14,864 nucleotides of DNA from DATCDR01 sp036510575 (GCA_036510575.1 DATCDR010000244.1:1-14864); one strand, 5' to 3'; positions 1-7,153 are shown, counted from the first letter of the stretch. Notes: a model not told the origin generated them from the letters alone. Numbers and translations are program-made.

Positions 1-167
1 GTAGCGGCTCGCGCGTCGGCAGGTTTGAGTACACACCTGTCATTACGACTCGGAGAGTTCTTGAGTTGAGACCGGGCAGGGGACCCGCCACGCCGGTGGA
101 GGAAAGGTCGCCCACCGGTTCCTACTACGTCAGCGTGCTCCTGACGTCGTCGAGTACCGTCGTGAGC

Positions 168-449
168 ATGGAGGATGCGGCGGTAGAGCAGTTGGTCGAG
201 GAGCTGCTGCGGCTCCCTGGCGAGACCGCGGCACACCGGGCGGAGATCTCCAGGCTCGCCGCGCGTCGGCGAGTGCTCGCCGTGATGCTGAACGACGCGA
301 TAGGTCCGACGCTCGCGGCGAAGCGGCTCGGAATCAGTCGGCAGACCTTCTGGCAGGTGCTGAATCCCGAGAAAGCCCAGGCGATCAAACGTCGAAGCTC
401 CCACTCGAGGCGAGATGGCGCGATCACCACGGCGAGTGACGCTTTGTGA
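168..449 (+). CDS. Small helix-turn-helix-like protein upstream of tag
   Basis: This 93-residue protein matches no named family that I recognise. An amphipathic, Glu/Leu-rich N-terminal helix (LVEELLRL) is followed by an Arg-rich helix (ISRLAARRRVLAVML). Next comes a likely helix-turn-helix unit at about residues 43-65, seen in TLAAKRLGISRQTFWQVLNP, and then a basic tail. Small DNA-binding proteins of this kind often choose AAKxLGxSRxTxW as the turn and recognition helix, so DNA binding is inferred. Its stop overlaps the GTG of tag by 4 nt (GTGA), so the two are almost certainly translated together. The start is uncertain: ATG 168 was chosen because the residues before it are low complexity. 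GTG 162, or TTG 66 with GGAGAG 8 nt upstream, would give a longer protein. A TACCGT hexamer at 155-160, 7 nt before the ATG, could be a weak -10 element. Confidence 0.6.
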   Translation: MEDAAVEQLVEELLRLPGETAAHRAEISRLAARRRVLAVMLNDAIGPTLAAKRLGISRQTFWQVLNPEKAQAIKRRSSHSRRDGAITTASDAL

Positions 450-1024
450 CCCGATGCCATTGGGCCGACAGCTCGGAGTTGATGTCGGCCTATCACGACA
501 AGGAGTGGGGGAGACCCGAACACGATGACCGGCATCTCTTTGAGATGCTGCTGCTCGAGGGGGCCCAAGCAGGCCTGTCGTGGTCGACCGTGTTGAACAA
601 GCGTGAGAACTACCGACAGGCACTCGACGGTTTCGACTTCGAGAAGGTCGCCAAGTACAAACCGGCAAAGCTTGCCGAGTTGCTCGAGAATCCCGGCATC
701 ATCCGAAACCGCCTGAAGGTGGCCGCGACGGTGAAGAACGCCCAGGCGTTTCTTTCCGTCCGCGAGGAGTTTGGAACCTTTGATGCCTACCTCTGGGGTT
801 TCGTCGGCGGGGTGCCGATCGTGAACCGGCCGAGCGAGTCCGATCCGCCGGCCGTCCGCACGGAGCTGTCGGACCAGATCGCGAAGGATCTCAAGCGGCG
901 CGGCTTCACCTTCGTAGGAAGCACGATCGTCTACGCATATCTGCAGGCAGTCGGCGTCGTGAACGACCACATGTCGACCTGTGCCGTATTCGAGGTCGCG
1001 CGCACTGCCGCTGCTCGGGCATAG
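446..1024 (+). CDS. tag: DNA-3-methyladenine glycosylase I
   Basis: Tag removes 3-methyladenine from alkylated DNA as the first step of base-excision repair in the cytoplasm. The 192-residue protein has the family's usual length and aligns along its whole length with E. coli Tag from memory. The zinc-snap residues sit at the same numbers: Cys4, His17, His175 and Cys179. The base-recognition Glu38 is in LEGAQAGLSW, followed by TVLNKRENYR, GIIRNRLK, a WGFV tryptophan and the RRGFTFVGSTI helix near the C-terminus. The start is GTG at 446, which gives the family-typical MTRCHW beginning and overlaps the stop of the upstream gene. No separate Shine-Dalgarno is needed for such a coupled start. The fold and metal ligands are complete, so the enzyme should be active. 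Confidence 0.97.
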   Translation: MTRCHWADSSELMSAYHDKEWGRPEHDDRHLFEMLLLEGAQAGLSWSTVLNKRENYRQALDGFDFEKVAKYKPAKLAELLENPGIIRNRLKVAATVKNAQAFLSVREEFGTFDAYLWGFVGGVPIVNRPSESDPPAVRTELSDQIAKDLKRRGFTFVGSTIVYAYLQAVGVVNDHMSTCAVFEVARTAAARA

Positions 1025-1046
1025 GTAGGCGACGTGGTCAGGAGAT

Positions 1047-1087
1047 GGCAGTGATCCGAGGTTGGCAGTGATCCGAGGTTGGCAGTG
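1047..1087 (+). repeat. 17-bp tandem repeat at a gene start
   Basis: The unit GGCAGTGATCCGAGGTT occurs twice without mismatch (1047-1063 and 1064-1080), followed by a partial third copy GGCAGTG (1081-1087). The repeat covers the ribosome-binding and start region of the thioredoxin-like gene. Each copy supplies CGAGG and a GTG. The ATG at 1045 now reads only eight codons to a TGA because two 17-bp units shift the frame. Confidence 0.95.
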
Positions 1088-1594
1088 GTGAGTGGGGCGC
1101 GAGCGACCACTCAGTCGCGGCTCGACGGAGCGACCGCCCTTAAAGCCCGCTTCGACGCTGCCGCGGGTGGCCCGCAACTGCTGGCGCTCGTCTCGCCGAC
1201 GTGTGAGGTCTGCCTCGACGGCGTGTCGACCGTGCTTTCCGGACTCGATGAACCCGCCGGCGACGCGTTTATGGCGCACATCGTCTGGCTCCCGGTGCTT
1301 GGAAGCGATACCGGTGACGTTGCGGCAGCCGTAGCGAGAGATCGGCGAGGCAGCCGAGTCGAGCACTACTGGGATGACACTGCCTCGCTGTCGCGTGCGG
1401 CGCATGCTGCCCTCGGGCTAGCTGCGTGGGATCGGACGGTTGCCTGGGACGTGTATCTGCTCTACCCGAGCGGGGTGTCGTGGAGTAACCCACTTCCCTC
1501 GCCAAAGATGTGGCTACACCAGCTACGTATCGAGGATCAGCCGAGCCTGGACGCCGACTCGCTTCGAAGCGCGATGCAGGCACTCACCCGCTGA
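1085..1594 (+). CDS. Thioredoxin-like CxxC protein of unknown function
   Basis: The protein has about 169 residues with one CxxC motif, PTCEVC, at residues 40-43. It follows a hydrophobic strand (LLALVS), the position of the redox motif in thioredoxin folds. Further features are a HIVWLPVLGSD strand, a HYWDD motif, and the AWDVYLLYPSGVSW block ending near MWLHQL. I recall this block from an uncharacterised thioredoxin-like family, often annotated hypothetical. There is no signal peptide or membrane segment, so a cytoplasmic redox or sensor role is inferred. The cis-proline typical of thioredoxins is not obvious. GTG 1085 was chosen because CGAGG ends 6 nt upstream; GTG 1088 and TTG 1079 are alternatives. 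The start lies in a 17-bp tandem repeat that separates it from an older-looking ATG at 1045. It is 60 nt after tag and may share its transcript. Confidence 0.8.
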   Translation: MVSGARATTQSRLDGATALKARFDAAAGGPQLLALVSPTCEVCLDGVSTVLSGLDEPAGDAFMAHIVWLPVLGSDTGDVAAAVARDRRGSRVEHYWDDTASLSRAAHAALGLAAWDRTVAWDVYLLYPSGVSWSNPLPSPKMWLHQLRIEDQPSLDADSLRSAMQALTR

Positions 1595-1777
1595 GCTTCG
1601 GCGCCCGTCCGGACGTGGTCGCTGCGACGATCCTTCGTAGCCTGGACGGCGGCTCATTGATGAGCAGGAATCGCTCGCGCGAGCGCCGGTTCGATTCGGC
1701 CTAGGCGCTGCAAAGTCGAGCGGACCGAGCTAACTTTCGCCTAGCTAAAGATCGTGACCTAGAGGGAGGGGACCTCC
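1595..1777. other. Intergenic region before dienelactone hydrolase gene
   Basis: No gene is seen here. It holds the two inverted repeats at 1652-1685, then a direct repeat AGCTAA (1728-1733 and 1744-1749) spaced 16 bp apart, start to start, which could be part of a promoter or operator. A purine-rich Shine-Dalgarno (AGGGAGGGG, 1763-1771) precedes the GTG start at 1778. GGTTCGATTC at about 1688 resembles a tRNA T-loop, but no cloverleaf can be folded around it. Confidence 0.5.
1652..1685. repeat. Two adjacent inverted repeats
   Basis: GCTCAT-TG-ATGAGC (1652-1665) is a perfect 6-bp inverted repeat. Six bases later, CGCTCGCGCGAGCG (1672-1685) is a perfect 14-bp palindrome. They lie 58 nt after the thioredoxin-like gene's stop. 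They could form transcript hairpins, though no U-tract follows, or bind a dimeric regulator. Function is not shown. Confidence 0.6.
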
Positions 1778-2545
1778 GTGTGGAATTCGTTTAACACTGA
1801 CGCACAAGTAGGAGTGCACGCCGAGATAACGACGTTTACTGGTGGCAACGGGGACACGATCCACGCCTACGTGGCGAGCCCCGTGACCGACGGCAAGCGC
1901 GGCGGGATCGTGCTTATTCATCACCTTCCGGGATGGGACGAGTTCTACCAGGAGATGGCAGAGCGGCTCGCACGTCACGGCTACGACGTCATCTGCCCCG
2001 ACCTGTACTGCCGCTACGGGCACGGCACGCCCGATGATGTCACCGCCAAGGTTCGAGCCGACGGCGGAGTTCATGACGACAGCGTCGTCGCTGACGCTGC
2101 CGCGGCGCTCGCATGGCTAAAGGCGCTTCCTACCAACAACGGCAAGGTCGGAATCATCGGTTCGTGCTCAGGCGGACGGCACTCGATGCTCGTCGCCTCG
2201 CTGGTACCCGGCTTTTCGGCCGTGGTGGACCTTTGGGGCGGCGGCGTCGTTGCCGCTGCGGATCAGTTGACGCCCGCCCGGCCGGTGGCACCGATCGACT
2301 ACACCGCCCAGCTCGACCTCCCGATCCTCGGGCTCTTCGGCAACGACGACCAGGGACCATCCCCGGAGGCTGTCGACATCCATGAGGCGGAGTTGAAGAA
2401 GCACGGCAAGAACTACGAGTTCCACCGTTACGACGGCGCGGGACACGGATTCTTCTATTACCAAGCACCGCTTTACCGGCAAGAGCAGGCGATGGACGGC
2501 TGGGCCAAAGTGTTCCAGTTCTTTTCCGACAACCTGAGCGCCTAA
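1778..2545 (+). CDS. Dienelactone hydrolase family alpha/beta hydrolase
   Basis: This 255-residue cytoplasmic alpha/beta hydrolase is of the dienelactone hydrolase type, which opens carboxymethylene-butenolide-like lactones in chlorocatechol breakdown in characterised members. The catalytic Cys-Asp-His triad can be read as Cys130 in the GSCSGG nucleophile elbow, an Asp in FGNDDQGPSP (190 or 191) and His223 in GAGHGF. In Pseudomonas dienelactone hydrolase a Glu in QEIFG activates the cysteine. Here the matching segment is IHHLPGWDEF, so that Glu is replaced by His49, a version I know from actinobacterial homologues. The substrate may therefore differ. GTG 1778 is preceded by AGGGAGGGG at a good distance. 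The next gene begins 31 nt downstream and is probably co-transcribed. Confidence 0.9.
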   Translation: MWNSFNTDAQVGVHAEITTFTGGNGDTIHAYVASPVTDGKRGGIVLIHHLPGWDEFYQEMAERLARHGYDVICPDLYCRYGHGTPDDVTAKVRADGGVHDDSVVADAAAALAWLKALPTNNGKVGIIGSCSGGRHSMLVASLVPGFSAVVDLWGGGVVAAADQLTPARPVAPIDYTAQLDLPILGLFGNDDQGPSPEAVDIHEAELKKHGKNYEFHRYDGAGHGFFYYQAPLYRQEQAMDGWAKVFQFFSDNLSA

Positions 2546-2576
2546 GCGCCGCCGACTAGGCACAAAGGAGACCGAG

Positions 2577-2906
2577 ATGTGCACGATGATTGCGATCACG
2601 ACCGAGGTTCACGGTGTCGGCAAGGGTCGGGACGGTTGGTTCCCGATCACCCAGTCGACGGTCGGCTACGACCACGCCACGCACAGCCAGAACGAGCACG
2701 CGCTGCTGCTCGATTTTGTGAACTATTCCATCGGCACCGGCGCGCGCGTCGCGGTTGAGCTTGATATCGCCTCAGGTAAGGCGCTACTAGCCCAGCTCGC
2801 CGAGGCGATTCGTCAGGCCGAGGCGAGCGGTGTCTCAGAGGGCAACCCCAACGAGTCCCGGTCGCACCGTCACGGAGAGCTGGTCCACAGCCACAGCGCT
2901 GCATAA
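2577..2906 (+). CDS. Small conserved protein, MCTMI-type (DUF6295-like)
   Basis: This 109-residue protein begins MCTMIAITTEVHGVGKGRDGW and continues with PITQSTVGYDHATH and HALLLDFVN. Those blocks match what I remember of a small actinobacterial family of unknown function (probably DUF6295). A middle segment, GARVAVELDIASGKALLAQLAEAI, looks like a strand followed by a helix. The C-terminal tail is His-rich (SRSHRHGELVHSHS) and might bind metal, but that is inference. AAAGGAGACCGAG before ATG 2577 is a strong ribosome-binding site. It lies 31 nt after the hydrolase gene in the same direction, so a shared transcript is likely. The function is unknown, and the family name is from memory and should be treated as tentative. 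Confidence 0.8.
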   Translation: MCTMIAITTEVHGVGKGRDGWFPITQSTVGYDHATHSQNEHALLLDFVNYSIGTGARVAVELDIASGKALLAQLAEAIRQAEASGVSEGNPNESRSHRHGELVHSHSAA

Positions 2907-3012
2907 AACAGGACTACCGGGCGCTGGGGTGGTCCGGCGCATCGGCAATTTCAGCCGAATTCTTCTCAGGATGAACCCTCGCGGGCTGTGACGCGGAGGT
3001 AAAACTGGGGGA

Positions 3013-4539
3013 GTGACAATCTCGGACGTCTCAACAGCCGCTGGAATCGGACTTAGTACGCCGGTCGATCCTTCGTCGACCCTCGGCGAAGTGCTTGGCC
3101 GCCACCCTGGGAACCCAGGACGTCGCACACGCATCGTCGCTACGATCGGGCCCGCATCGTCGAGTCCTGCTCAGCTCTCCGCGCTGGTCGACGCCGGTAT
3201 GGACGTCGCTCGGGTGTCGTTCGCGCACGGCAGCATCGCTGACTCCATTGACTTGATCCGACGGATCCGTTCGGTCTCGCCGCGACTCGGCATTCTGCCG
3301 GACCTTCCAGGCCCGAAGATCAGGAGTACGGCCTTCCCAGACGGTGGTGTGGTTCTCGAGACGAACTCCGAGTGCTTGCTCGTTCGAGGCTCGGCCGCGC
3401 CGACGAGCTCGGCGTCGCGGATCGGCGTCAGCGTCGAGGAGGTGCTCGTCAGCCTGGTCGAAGGCGACATCGTTCCGATCGGCGACGGGGGCATCTCGCT
3501 CGTGGTTGTTGGCGTCGGAGACGACGGGGTGATGACGCGCGTCCGATCCGGCGGCCTTGTGATGGGTAAGCCGGGCGTGACGGTGCCCTCGCGACGCTTG
3601 ACGCTTGCGACACCGACGTCGGAGGATCTCGATCGAGTTGCCGCACTCGTAGCCGAAGGCGTGGATGCCATAGCTGTCTCCTTCGTGCGAAGCGCCGACG
3701 ACATTGAAGCGGTCCGCGACGCGATCGGCGGCTCCGGAGCGATGCTGGTCGCAAAGATCGAAACGCTGGAGGCGATCGAGAATCTCGATGAGATCGTCCG
3801 AAGTGCCGACGCGATGATGGTCGCGAGAGGCGACCTCGGAGTGCGCCTTCCGCTCGAGGACATCCCGATTCTCCAAAAGCAGATCATCCGGACCGGCGTG
3901 AGATTCGGGCGCCCGGTGATCACCGCCACCCAGATGCTGGAGTCGATGATCACCTCACTTGTGCCCACTCGCGCCGAGGTGACCGATGTCGCCAACGCCG
4001 TGCTCGACGGGACGAGCGCAGTGATGCTCTCGGGTGAGACCGCGGTTGGGACCGATCCCGTCAATGTGGTGGCGACGATGGCTCGGATCGTGGCGAGGAC
4101 CGAACGCGACTTCGACTACCCGAACTGGGGAGCGGCTTTAGGCGCACAAGAGGTGGTCGACGAGGAGCCGCTTCGCCGGATCACCGCCTCGGTGACGGGC
4201 GCCGCCTGGCGCGCGGCGCTCGAGCAGTCCGCCGTTGCGATCATCGCCTGCACCCAGTCGGGCGCGACCGCGCGGGCGATCTCAAGGTTTCGACCGAGCA
4301 TGCCGATCGTGGCGGTGACGCCGAGCGAACGTACGCTTCGCCAACTCTCGATGAGCTGGGGCGTTGAAGCGCTGCTCACCGACACGACCGCCGACACCGA
4401 CGAGGACATCTGGCGCGCGATCCAACGGGTAGTGACCGCCGGCTATGCCGCCTCCGGTGACGTGGTCATCGTGCTCGCGGGATCGCCCTATGAGACCGCG
4501 CCGGTCGCCGACACGATGCGGGTCGTGCGGATTCCCTGA
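3013..4539 (+). CDS. pyk: Pyruvate kinase
   Basis: Pyruvate kinase transfers phosphate from phosphoenolpyruvate to ADP in the last step of glycolysis. At 508 residues it carries about 35 extra N-terminal residues before the family start RRTRIVATIGPASS. The barrel motifs are complete: DLPGPKIRS (97-105), AVSFVRS, the catalytic Lys248 with metal ligand Glu250 in VAKIETLEA, Asp274 in ARGDLGV, and ITATQMLESM with Thr306. LDGTSAVMLSGETAVG and a full C-terminal domain (IIACTQSGATARAISRFRP) follow. The usual N-F-S-H-G is replaced by SFAHG (Ser69, Ala71), and Glu117 of muscle enzyme corresponds to Lys102, pointing to potassium-independent activity. GTG 3013 was chosen with GGGGGA just upstream and GGAGGT further up. 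A downstream start near residue 30 is possible. It seems transcribed alone. Confidence 0.96.
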   Translation: MTISDVSTAAGIGLSTPVDPSSTLGEVLGRHPGNPGRRTRIVATIGPASSSPAQLSALVDAGMDVARVSFAHGSIADSIDLIRRIRSVSPRLGILPDLPGPKIRSTAFPDGGVVLETNSECLLVRGSAAPTSSASRIGVSVEEVLVSLVEGDIVPIGDGGISLVVVGVGDDGVMTRVRSGGLVMGKPGVTVPSRRLTLATPTSEDLDRVAALVAEGVDAIAVSFVRSADDIEAVRDAIGGSGAMLVAKIETLEAIENLDEIVRSADAMMVARGDLGVRLPLEDIPILQKQIIRTGVRFGRPVITATQMLESMITSLVPTRAEVTDVANAVLDGTSAVMLSGETAVGTDPVNVVATMARIVARTERDFDYPNWGAALGAQEVVDEEPLRRITASVTGAAWRAALEQSAVAIIACTQSGATARAISRFRPSMPIVAVTPSERTLRQLSMSWGVEALLTDTTADTDEDIWRAIQRVVTAGYAASGDVVIVLAGSPYETAPVADTMRVVRIP

Positions 4540-4549
4540 GCTCGCTTCG

Positions 4550-5094
4550 TGCCAGTCGCGTCGCGCTATTCAACAGATGCGGCGCAAGCTGTTGTCGGAC
4601 GAAGACGCGAAAGCGCTCGCGAACACCGTTTCGGTGCCATGGACGATGTTCGCCCTTCGCAAGGTTTGGAATACGACCGGGGCGAGAACTCCAAGTTCGC
4701 GTAGGAGTCGGGGCTAACGGCCCTAGGGGACGCGTTGGCTAACTTCTCCAAGGCAAGGTCGGGTGGTCGAGCAGGCCAGATGGGCTTTCCGCGTTTCAAA
4801 AAGGCCGGCGGCAATCGCTCCTGTCGCTTCTGGGCCGGTGTTTCTGTGATTGATTCGCGCCACATCCGCCTGCCGCGGATCGGGATCGTACGATCGAAGG
4901 AGACGACGACCTCCTTGCTTCACCACGTAGACGATGGCACGGCGAGGATTCTCAATGCGACGATCTCCGAAGAGGCAGGGCGCTGGTTCTGTTCGATCTG
5001 CGTCGAAATCGAACGGGAGGACTCGACTGCGTCATTCCCGGCCGCGATCGTCGGCGTCGACCTCGGCGTGAAGTTTCTCGCAGGGTCAAAGTGA
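4550..5094 (+). pseudogene. Decayed tnpB (IS200/IS605-family OrfB) remnant
   Basis: This is the N-terminal half of a TnpB-type RNA-guided nuclease/transposase-associated protein, split over reading frames. TALRKVWN-like coding (ALRKVWN) ends at 4672. The frame then shifts to DRGENSKFA, meets TAG at 4702-4704, and continues as ESGLTALGDALANFSKARSGG. The rest reads GQMGFPRFKKAGG, a beta-rich wedge region (LPRIGIVRS, GTARILNATIS, GRWFCSICVEIER) and the first RuvC motif, IVGVDLGVKFLA, whose Asp codon is at about 5059. It then stops at 5092-5094. RuvC-II, the zinc ribbon and RuvC-III are absent, so roughly the last half of a normal 400-residue TnpB is missing. The left edge is uncertain; weak similarity may extend back to the pyk stop. 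No tnpA, transposon end hairpin or guide RNA was recognised. Confidence 0.87.
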
Positions 5095-5109
5095 CTGTCC
5101 CACTACCCG

Positions 5110-5484
5110 TCAGTTGACCTCGAGCAGGTCGACCACGAACACAAGTGTCTCGTTCGGCCTAATCACGCCGCCAGCGCCGGCTGCGCCGTAGCCAAGGCTC
5201 GGCGGGATCGTCAGTCGCCGACGACCGCCCGCCTTCATGCCCGCTACTCCCTGGTCCCAGCCCGCAATCACCTGGCCTTTCCCGAGCGCGAAGGAGAAGG
5301 GATCACCGCGATTCCACGAGGCGTCGAACTCGGTCCCTGTTGACCAGGACACCCCGACGTAGTGAACCGTGACGGTTGCGCCAGAGAGAGCTTCGGTCCC
5401 GGAGCCAACCTCGAGCTCCTCTATGTCCAGCTCAATAGGGGGCAGTGAATCGGGGATGGTGACGATCGGCTTGTCAGAAGGCAT
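5110..5484 (-). CDS. FKBP-type peptidyl-prolyl cis-trans isomerase
   Basis: A single FKBP domain of 124 residues catalyses cis-trans isomerisation of X-Pro bonds during protein folding. The active-site residues of FKBP12 are all present: Tyr42 (VHYVG), Phe53-Asp54 (FDAS), Phe63 (PFSF), Val72-Ile73 (GQVIAGW), Trp76, Tyr99 (PSLGYG) and Phe116 (LVFVVDLLEV). There is no signal peptide, so it is cytoplasmic. It reads in the same direction as the FMN-binding protein gene, whose stop lies 50 bp upstream, so read-through is possible. However, TAACGT sits exactly 6 nt before the ATG and no Shine-Dalgarno is visible, which suggests its own leaderless promoter. The decayed tnpB ends 15 bp from this gene's stop on the opposite strand. 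Confidence 0.95.
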   Translation of the reverse strand: MPSDKPIVTIPDSLPPIELDIEELEVGSGTEALSGATVTVHYVGVSWSTGTEFDASWNRGDPFSFALGKGQVIAGWDQGVAGMKAGGRRRLTIPPSLGYGAAGAGGVIRPNETLVFVVDLLEVN

Positions 5485-5490
5485 GCCGTG

Positions 5491-5496
5491 ACGTTA
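5491..5496 (-). promoter_or_regulatory. Possible -10 element for the FKBP gene
   Basis: On the minus strand TAACGT (TANNNT type) lies exactly 6 nt before the ATG at 5484, which would give a leaderless or nearly leaderless mRNA. A good -35 box is not visible at 17 bp. Confidence 0.35.
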
Positions 5497-5534
5497 TTCG
5501 GGATCGCCAGCTCGTGCAGCCCCGCTACCGAGGC

Positions 5535-6206
5535 TCAGCCGCGAACCGGATAGTCGGCAGCGTAGGAAGGGACGTCGAGGCCGGCGATGAGACCGGGATC
5601 GGCGACAGCGGGGCTGGACGTCATCTGCAGTGGAATGACCCCTGCCCAGATCGGCAGGTCGTGATCCTCGGCTTTGTCGATGGGTGGTCCGACCCGGATC
5701 TTCACCGAGAACTCCTCGATGGGGAGTCGGACCACGAGCGTCGCCCGCAGCTCCTCAGGCGTAGGTGGACGCGAGTCGCGCGTTCTTCCAGGCACGATGT
5801 GCTCGACGAGCGCATTCATCGCCAGCAGCTTCTCCGCCTGGTCCTCAACCTCGTGTCCGACCGAGAAGATCACCGCCGAGCGGTAGTTCATCGAGTGGCT
5901 AAAGCTCGCCCGTGCGAGCACGACACCGTCGAGCAGCGTCACGCTCACACAGGCCTGCGCGGCGCGAGCGAGAGCTGCGAGCATGTGGTTGGCGGCTGCA
6001 CCGTGGACGTAAAGCACGTCGTCGAGGCGTGCGTATCCGGTAGGGAGCACGTAGGTGGTGTCACCTTCGCTGAATCCGACGTGACAGACGAGTCCTTCAT
6101 CGAGAATCGTGTTCAGCACGGCACGGTCGTAGTTCCCGCGCTCGTTGTGGCGTTTGACGGTCGTCCGGCTAGACGAGGGGGAGGCAGCGGTTCGGGTCTC
6201 ACTCAC
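5535..6206 (-). CDS. FMN-binding pyridoxamine 5'-phosphate oxidase-like protein
   Basis: This 223-residue protein belongs to the split-barrel flavin-binding family related to pyridoxamine 5'-phosphate oxidase and NimA nitroimidazole-resistance proteins (Pyridox_ox_2 type). Typical blocks are RGNYDRAVLNTILDEGLVCHVGF, YVLPTGYARLDDVLYVHGAAANHML, the hallmark SFSHSMNYRSAVIF, and VEHIVPGRTRDSRPPTPEEL. SVKIRVGPP and LPIWAGVIPL follow near the end. Members bind FMN or related flavin/haem ligands as dimers; the exact substrate is unknown. GTG 6206 was chosen because similarity starts just after it (ERGNYDR). GATACT, a near-consensus -10, stands 6 nt upstream and no Shine-Dalgarno is present, so translation is probably leaderless. 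The frame stays open further upstream (ATG 6310 and beyond), but those residues look non-coding. The FKBP gene follows 50 bp downstream. Confidence 0.9.
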   Translation of the reverse strand: MSETRTAASPSSSRTTVKRHNERGNYDRAVLNTILDEGLVCHVGFSEGDTTYVLPTGYARLDDVLYVHGAAANHMLAALARAAQACVSVTLLDGVVLARASFSHSMNYRSAVIFSVGHEVEDQAEKLLAMNALVEHIVPGRTRDSRPPTPEELRATLVVRLPIEEFSVKIRVGPPIDKAEDHDLPIWAGVIPLQMTSSPAVADPGLIAGLDVPSYAADYPVRG

Positions 6207-6212
6207 GTTGTA

Positions 6213-6218
6213 AGTATC
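6213..6218 (-). promoter_or_regulatory. Possible -10 element for the FMN-binding gene
   Basis: On the minus strand GATACT differs from the actinobacterial TANNNT/TATACT type at one base and is followed by TACAAC and then the GTG at 6206. The 6-nt spacing predicts a leaderless transcript. Confidence 0.4.
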
Positions 6219-6389
6219 GACCGCAATCAAACCCAGGTGGGAGATTTCCTCATCTGTGCCGCGCGTTCGGGCACTGCGACTCCCGAGCGGCTCTGATCGC
6301 GCGGTCGTCATCGGCTGCGATTTCGGCGTAGGGTGCCGTGTTGTCAGGTAGGTAGCGGCAAGGGGAGCCGCCTCGAAGGGGGAGATGCG

Positions 6390-7151
6390 ATGCCAGAACA
6401 GCCTCGTCCCGAAGTTCCGACGTTCACGACGATCGAGGAGGAGCGAAGCTACCGCAAGATGCACCTCGCTGCGGCCTTTCGTGTCTTTGGCCGGATGGGC
6501 TTTAGCGAAGGTACCGCAGGGCACATCACCGCTCGCGATCCCGAGCTGCTCGACCACTTCTGGGTGAACCCGTACGGCATGCACTTCTCACAGATCAAGA
6601 TCAGCGACCTATTGCTCGTAAACGACGAGGGGGAAGTCGTCGAAGGCAACCGTCCCGTAAACCGGGCGGCGTTCGCGATCCACTCCCGGGTACATGCTGC
6701 GCGCCCCGACGTCGTCGCTGCTGCGCACACGCATTCGATCTATGGGCGGGCGTGGTCATCGCTTGGACGGCTGCTCGATCCGATCAATCAGGATGTCTGT
6801 TCGTTCTTTGAGGACCATGAGCTCTTCGATGACTTCACCGGCGTCGTCCTCGACACTGCCGAGGGCGACCGGATCGGGAAGACGCTAGGTCAGTCCAAGG
6901 CGATGATCTTGCAGAACCACGGGATACTCGCCGTCGGACAGACGGTCGACGCCGCGGCATGGTGGTACCTGAAGATGGAGCGCTCCTGTCAGGCGCAGCT
7001 CCTCGCCGAGGCCGCCGGCAAGCCGAAGCTCATCGCTCCCGACTTTGCGCGGCTCACGCGTGACCAGAGCGGCACACCGAAGGCAGGCTGGTACTCCTTC
7101 CAGCCGATGTATGACTGGATCGTCGCAGAAGAGCCTGACCTCTTCGACTGA
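6390..7151 (+). CDS. Class II aldolase/adducin-like family protein
   Basis: The 253-residue cytoplasmic protein has the class II aldolase fold. The zinc-binding histidines can be read as His113 and His115 in AAHTHSIYGRAW and His177 in LQNHGILAVG. GTAGHITARDPEL replaces the GNxS glycine loop of sugar-phosphate aldolases. The segment matching the catalytic Glu of fuculose-phosphate aldolase reads NRAAFAIHSRVHAARPD, with Ala94 in place of Glu. This places it in the adducin-like branch, which includes decarboxylases such as those acting on dihydroxyphthalates, rather than among true aldolases; its substrate is unknown. ATG 6390 is preceded by GGGGGAG at 5 nt; an upstream start at 6333 adds only unconserved residues. 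It converges on the Rieske oxygenase gene with 2 bp between the stops. Confidence 0.88.
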   Translation: MPEQPRPEVPTFTTIEEERSYRKMHLAAAFRVFGRMGFSEGTAGHITARDPELLDHFWVNPYGMHFSQIKISDLLLVNDEGEVVEGNRPVNRAAFAIHSRVHAARPDVVAAAHTHSIYGRAWSSLGRLLDPINQDVCSFFEDHELFDDFTGVVLDTAEGDRIGKTLGQSKAMILQNHGILAVGQTVDAAAWWYLKMERSCQAQLLAEAAGKPKLIAPDFARLTRDQSGTPKAGWYSFQPMYDWIVAEEPDLFD

Positions 7152-7153
7152 GC

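Noticed and set aside
125..1405. Long minus-strand open frame of 426 codons
   Set aside because: It is antisense to the well-supported tag and thioredoxin-like genes. Its translation is Arg/Ser-rich with no domain, as expected for a shadow frame in GC-rich DNA.
1660..1715. Possible tRNA (GGTTCGATTC T-loop-like sequence)
   Set aside because: No matching acceptor stem, D-arm or anticodon arm could be placed upstream. The resemblance is limited to the loop.
5092..5109. Right end of the transposable element at the tnpB break
   Set aside because: No terminal hairpin, direct repeat or guide-RNA-like sequence is seen in the 15 bp before the FKBP stop, so no element boundary was annotated.
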